Source: Spirochaetales bacterium
Lineage (GTDB): Bacteria; Spirochaetota; Spirochaetia; SZUA-6; DRHE01
DNA length: 8,794 nucleotides
Direction: 5' to 3'
NCBI GenBank assembly: GCA_023136785.1
Contig: JAGLQP010000059.1
Coordinates: 1-8,794, forward strand
This document shows, one piece after another, positions 6,032 through 8,794 of this stretch. Under the pieces are notes generated by a model that ran no database searches, was not told the origin of the DNA, and saw only the letters and a program-made list of their open reading frames with translations. The translations under genes were made by a program, and so were the position numbers. Position 1 is the stretch's first letter; every line of letters starts with the position of its first letter.

Positions 6032-8794
6032 ATGCTGAACGGGATATTTCGGAAAAAGACAGGAGTGTATCTCCTGGCGGTTCTGCTCTGCGCCACCGGC
6101 GTCTTCCTGGTGACCCAGCTGCCGATTCAACTCTATCCCCAGACCCAGAGACCGCGGGTGCGAACCATGATCAACCATACGGGTATCTCTGCCGTTGATT
6201 TTTCCGGGGAATACGCGGAGGAGATCGAGGCTCGGCTGCTCGCCGTAGACGGCGTGGACATGCTCGAAGTGGGGTACGAAAACGACCGAAGCTCCTTCAG
6301 GATGACCTTCGACTGGAAGACCGATCCTGAAGAGGCCAGGGCGGATGTGGATGCGGTCATGAACAGCATCATGAATCTGCTTCCCTCGGATCTTCGGGAC
6401 AGCTATCGAGTGGGTTTCTTCTCCGGCGAAAACGCGGGATACCTGATCATGGGCATTACCTCCGACTCCACGAGTCCGGAAGAGCTGTACCGGATCCTGA
6501 ATACCACGGTGCAGCCGATGATGAGCGGGGTGGAGGATGCCGAAAGCGTCGGGATCTACCGGGTGGAAGATCTCGATGTCGAGGTAACCCTGCGCCAGGC
6601 GGACATGTTGGCTTACGGGCTGGATATCCAGGACGTGGAATCGGCCATGCTCGTGGGGTACCGGCCGGAATCGGTGGGTCGTCTGGAGCACGGAGATACA
6701 ACTTATAATGTTCGGTTTCGCAGAGGAATCGATTCGGTCTTCGACATCGGCAGGATCGTCATCGCCCAGAAGGGGAATGTCTCGGTTCGGCTGCGGGATA
6801 TCGCCGACATTTCCATCCGCTATGCTCTGCCCTCTCGGGCCTTCATTATGAACGGAACCCGAGGTATCCGGATAACCGCGGCCCCTGTGGACGGTGGAAA
6901 CGTGCGCAAGATGTCTGAGGATGTGCAGAACGTTTTGACGGAGGCCAAGGCGCAGGGAGTTCTGCCCGCAGATACCGTGTTCCAGAAGTACCTCGATCCG
7001 GCTGAATACATCAACCGCTCGATCCGCAACGTGATCCGAGCCGCTGCGCTGGGGGCGGCCCTGGCCATGCTGGTGGTGCTGTTTGGCCTCGGTGAGCTGC
7101 GCAACACTCTCCTGATCGGAATTTCCCTCCCGGTAACCCTGGTCCTCAGCTTCATACTGATGTATTTCTTCAAGGTCAGCCTGAACCTGATCTCTTTGGG
7201 GGGAATCGCGCTGGCCGTGGGCATGGTCATCGATTCTTCCATTGTGATCATCGAAAACATCCATCGGTTCCGCATGGAGGAGGCCCCGGTTCGGGGAAAT
7301 GGGCATCTGCGGGATCTGGTCATTCGAGCCGTAAGTCAGGTTCGTGCGCCGGTGATCGCCTCCACGCTGACCTCCGTGCTCGTGTTTCTACCCATTTCCT
7401 TCACCGCGCCGCTGACCAATGCGATACTCGGAGACCAGGCGCGTACCGTGGTTTTTGCCCTGCTCATCGCCATGGTAGTGGCTCTGACTCTGATTCCCCT
7501 GATTGCCTTTCTCTTCTACAGCATCAACCGAAAGCGTTATAGGGATGCAGAACCCGCCGCCTCTTTCAAGCTGTACGGGCTGCAGAGGCTCTCCGTCCCC
7601 ATGGTGGATTTCTTCAAGAATCTGTACAAAATCGTGTTGAGCGCTCTGATTCGACGAAAGTGGGCTTCCCTGTTGTTCATGCTCTTCTCCTTCGGGCTTC
7701 TGGCTTTCTCCGTGATCAAGGTGCTGCCCCTGATCCCCAAAGAGATCATCTCGGCGCCCTTGAGCGACCGGGTCGTAATCTTTTTCGGCAGCTCAGCGAT
7801 CACCGATCGAAACCAGATCATCGAAGAGGTGATTCCCAGCCTGGATGAGCGCATTCAGGAGATCGCGGGGGAGTATGTAGGCAGCACCTACGCCGATGTA
7901 ATGGGACGGTTCAACCGCTATTTCGTGAACCTGACCAGCTCCGCAGTGGCCAACCAGGTTGTGGCGGATCTGCAGAAGGAGTTTGTCTCGGACAACGAGT
8001 GGTACTACCACGTCATGATGTGGGACCCGGCTCAACTCCCCCTGCCGCGGACCATGGACCTGCAGATCAGCGTGCACGGCGATGATCCGGCCGAAGCGGT
8101 CACCATCTTGGAAAGGGTTCGGGACATCGTCAACGAGACTGAAATCTACGGCTGGGCCTTCACCAATCCTTCGACCAGTTTTTCCGACGAGCTGACCCTG
8201 ACGGCCCGCGAGGAGGTCTTGGAGGGAATCCCTGAGTTCAGCGAACGGAGCCTGCTCGGCCTGATCCGGAAAATCCTCGGAGGTACCGCAGCGATCGAGT
8301 TCGAAGAGGACCAGAACACCATCGCCGTTGCCGCGGCTTACCCGGATTCCGAGATCGAGGGCCGGGAAAAGCTGGAAAACTTCCTCCTTCCCTACCGACA
8401 GGGAACGGTGCCGTTGAAGCATTTCTTCGATTTCCAGGAAACCATGGGGGTTTCCGGCATCGCTTCGGAGGATGGAGAGAGGATCTTCCGTTTGTATGCC
8501 CGGATGACTCCGGGAACGCCTGCCGTACGCCGGGCCGAGTATGAGCAGCAGGTCCGGGATGTGCTGGAGGAAAAACTCGCGCTGCCCGCCGGCTATTCGA
8601 TCACCTTCGACAATCCTCAGGAGGAGCTGGACAATTCGATCCGCTCTCTGTTCGTGGCCCTGGTTGTTTCGGTGTTGCTGATCTATCTGCTGCTCGCCTT
8701 TCAGTTCAACTCCCTCCGGATCCCCCTGGTGATCCTGGTGACCGTACCGTTGGGGTTTATCGGGGTTGTGCTCAGCCTCTACATCTTCAAATCC
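6032..8794 (+). CDS. RND-family efflux transporter, inner-membrane subunit (3' end outside window)
   Basis: An uninterrupted frame of 921 codons that runs off the window; RND pumps are usually about 1030-1050 residues, so roughly 100-130 are missing. It would use the proton gradient to export hydrophobic or amphiphilic compounds through the adaptor encoded just upstream. TM1 is at about 12-29, then a large periplasmic loop with porter-like sequence. TM2-TM6 span about 333-490 (including NLISLGGIALAVGMVIDSS), TM7 about 545-563, a second periplasmic loop about 565-866, then TM8 and TM9 with LLLAFQFNSLRIPLVI and VTVPLGFIGVV. In TM4 Asp401 corresponds to AcrB Asp407, but the following residue is Ser402 instead of Asp408. 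The ATG has GAGAGG seven bases upstream and follows the adaptor stop by 15 bases. It resembles HAE-type RND pumps; the substrate cannot be assigned. Confidence 0.95.
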   Translation, partial: MLNGIFRKKTGVYLLAVLLCATGVFLVTQLPIQLYPQTQRPRVRTMINHTGISAVDFSGEYAEEIEARLLAVDGVDMLEVGYENDRSSFRMTFDWKTDPEEARADVDAVMNSIMNLLPSDLRDSYRVGFFSGENAGYLIMGITSDSTSPEELYRILNTTVQPMMSGVEDAESVGIYRVEDLDVEVTLRQADMLAYGLDIQDVESAMLVGYRPESVGRLEHGDTTYNVRFRRGIDSVFDIGRIVIAQKGNVSVRLRDIADISIRYALPSRAFIMNGTRGIRITAAPVDGGNVRKMSEDVQNVLTEAKAQGVLPADTVFQKYLDPAEYINRSIRNVIRAAALGAALAMLVVLFGLGELRNTLLIGISLPVTLVLSFILMYFFKVSLNLISLGGIALAVGMVIDSSIVIIENIHRFRMEEAPVRGNGHLRDLVIRAVSQVRAPVIASTLTSVLVFLPISFTAPLTNAILGDQARTVVFALLIAMVVALTLIPLIAFLFYSINRKRYRDAEPAASFKLYGLQRLSVPMVDFFKNLYKIVLSALIRRKWASLLFMLFSFGLLAFSVIKVLPLIPKEIISAPLSDRVVIFFGSSAITDRNQIIEEVIPSLDERIQEIAGEYVGSTYADVMGRFNRYFVNLTSSAVANQVVADLQKEFVSDNEWYYHVMMWDPAQLPLPRTMDLQISVHGDDPAEAVTILERVRDIVNETEIYGWAFTNPSTSFSDELTLTAREEVLEGIPEFSERSLLGLIRKILGGTAAIEFEEDQNTIAVAAAYPDSEIEGREKLENFLLPYRQGTVPLKHFFDFQETMGVSGIASEDGERIFRLYARMTPGTPAVRRAEYEQQVRDVLEEKLALPAGYSITFDNPQEELDNSIRSLFVALVVSVLLIYLLLAFQFNSLRIPLVILVTVPLGFIGVVLSLYIFKS

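Noticed and set aside
5798..7306. 502-codon open frame on the - strand
   Set aside because: It lies antisense to the well-supported adaptor and RND transporter genes. Its translation is rich in His, Gln, Arg and Asp with no recognisable domain, as expected from the opposite strand of GC-rich coding DNA.
7793..8422. 209-codon open frame on the - strand
   Set aside because: Antisense to the RND transporter's second periplasmic loop; no domain or ribosome binding site, and composition typical of a shadow frame.

Overview
The window (about 55-60% GC, tightly packed genes, Gram-negative envelope proteins) looks chromosomal. The best guess for the source is a spirochaete or a deltaproteobacterium-like diderm. 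This rests on two things: a periplasmic efflux adaptor without the usual alpha-helical hairpin, the form described for BesA of Borrelia, and a CHASE2-type cyclase grouped with an M48 lipoprotein and an SH3 protein. The assignment is an inference with low to moderate confidence. There are no RNA genes, CRISPR arrays, insertion sequences or phage genes.

Left part (1-1233, + strand): a complete aldo/keto reductase, followed in the same reading frame, directly after its stop codon, by the C-terminal two thirds of a small DUF3052-like protein. That piece has no convincing start and is treated as a gene remnant.

Middle part (1257-4831, - strand): a three-gene operon read from right to left. It encodes an exported SH3-domain protein, an M48 zinc metalloprotease lipoprotein (start and stop overlap by ATGA) and a membrane-bound CHASE2 class III adenylate cyclase (15-base gap, GTG start). 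Together they suggest an envelope-sensing module: two periplasmic or lipid-anchored partners and a receptor cyclase that would turn an extracytoplasmic signal into cAMP. A small hairpin overlaps the ribosome binding site of the first gene.

Divergent control region (4832-5110): 279 bases without a gene. It holds a 6-6-6 inverted repeat and a GTGA-N6-TCAC dyad resembling a CRP/FNR-family site. The latter is notable because a cyclase operon starts from the same region.

Right part (5111-8794, + strand): an RND efflux operon. It has a short hairpin-less membrane fusion protein and an RND inner-membrane transporter whose last roughly 100-130 residues run off the window. No outer-membrane TolC-like partner is present; it could lie downstream.
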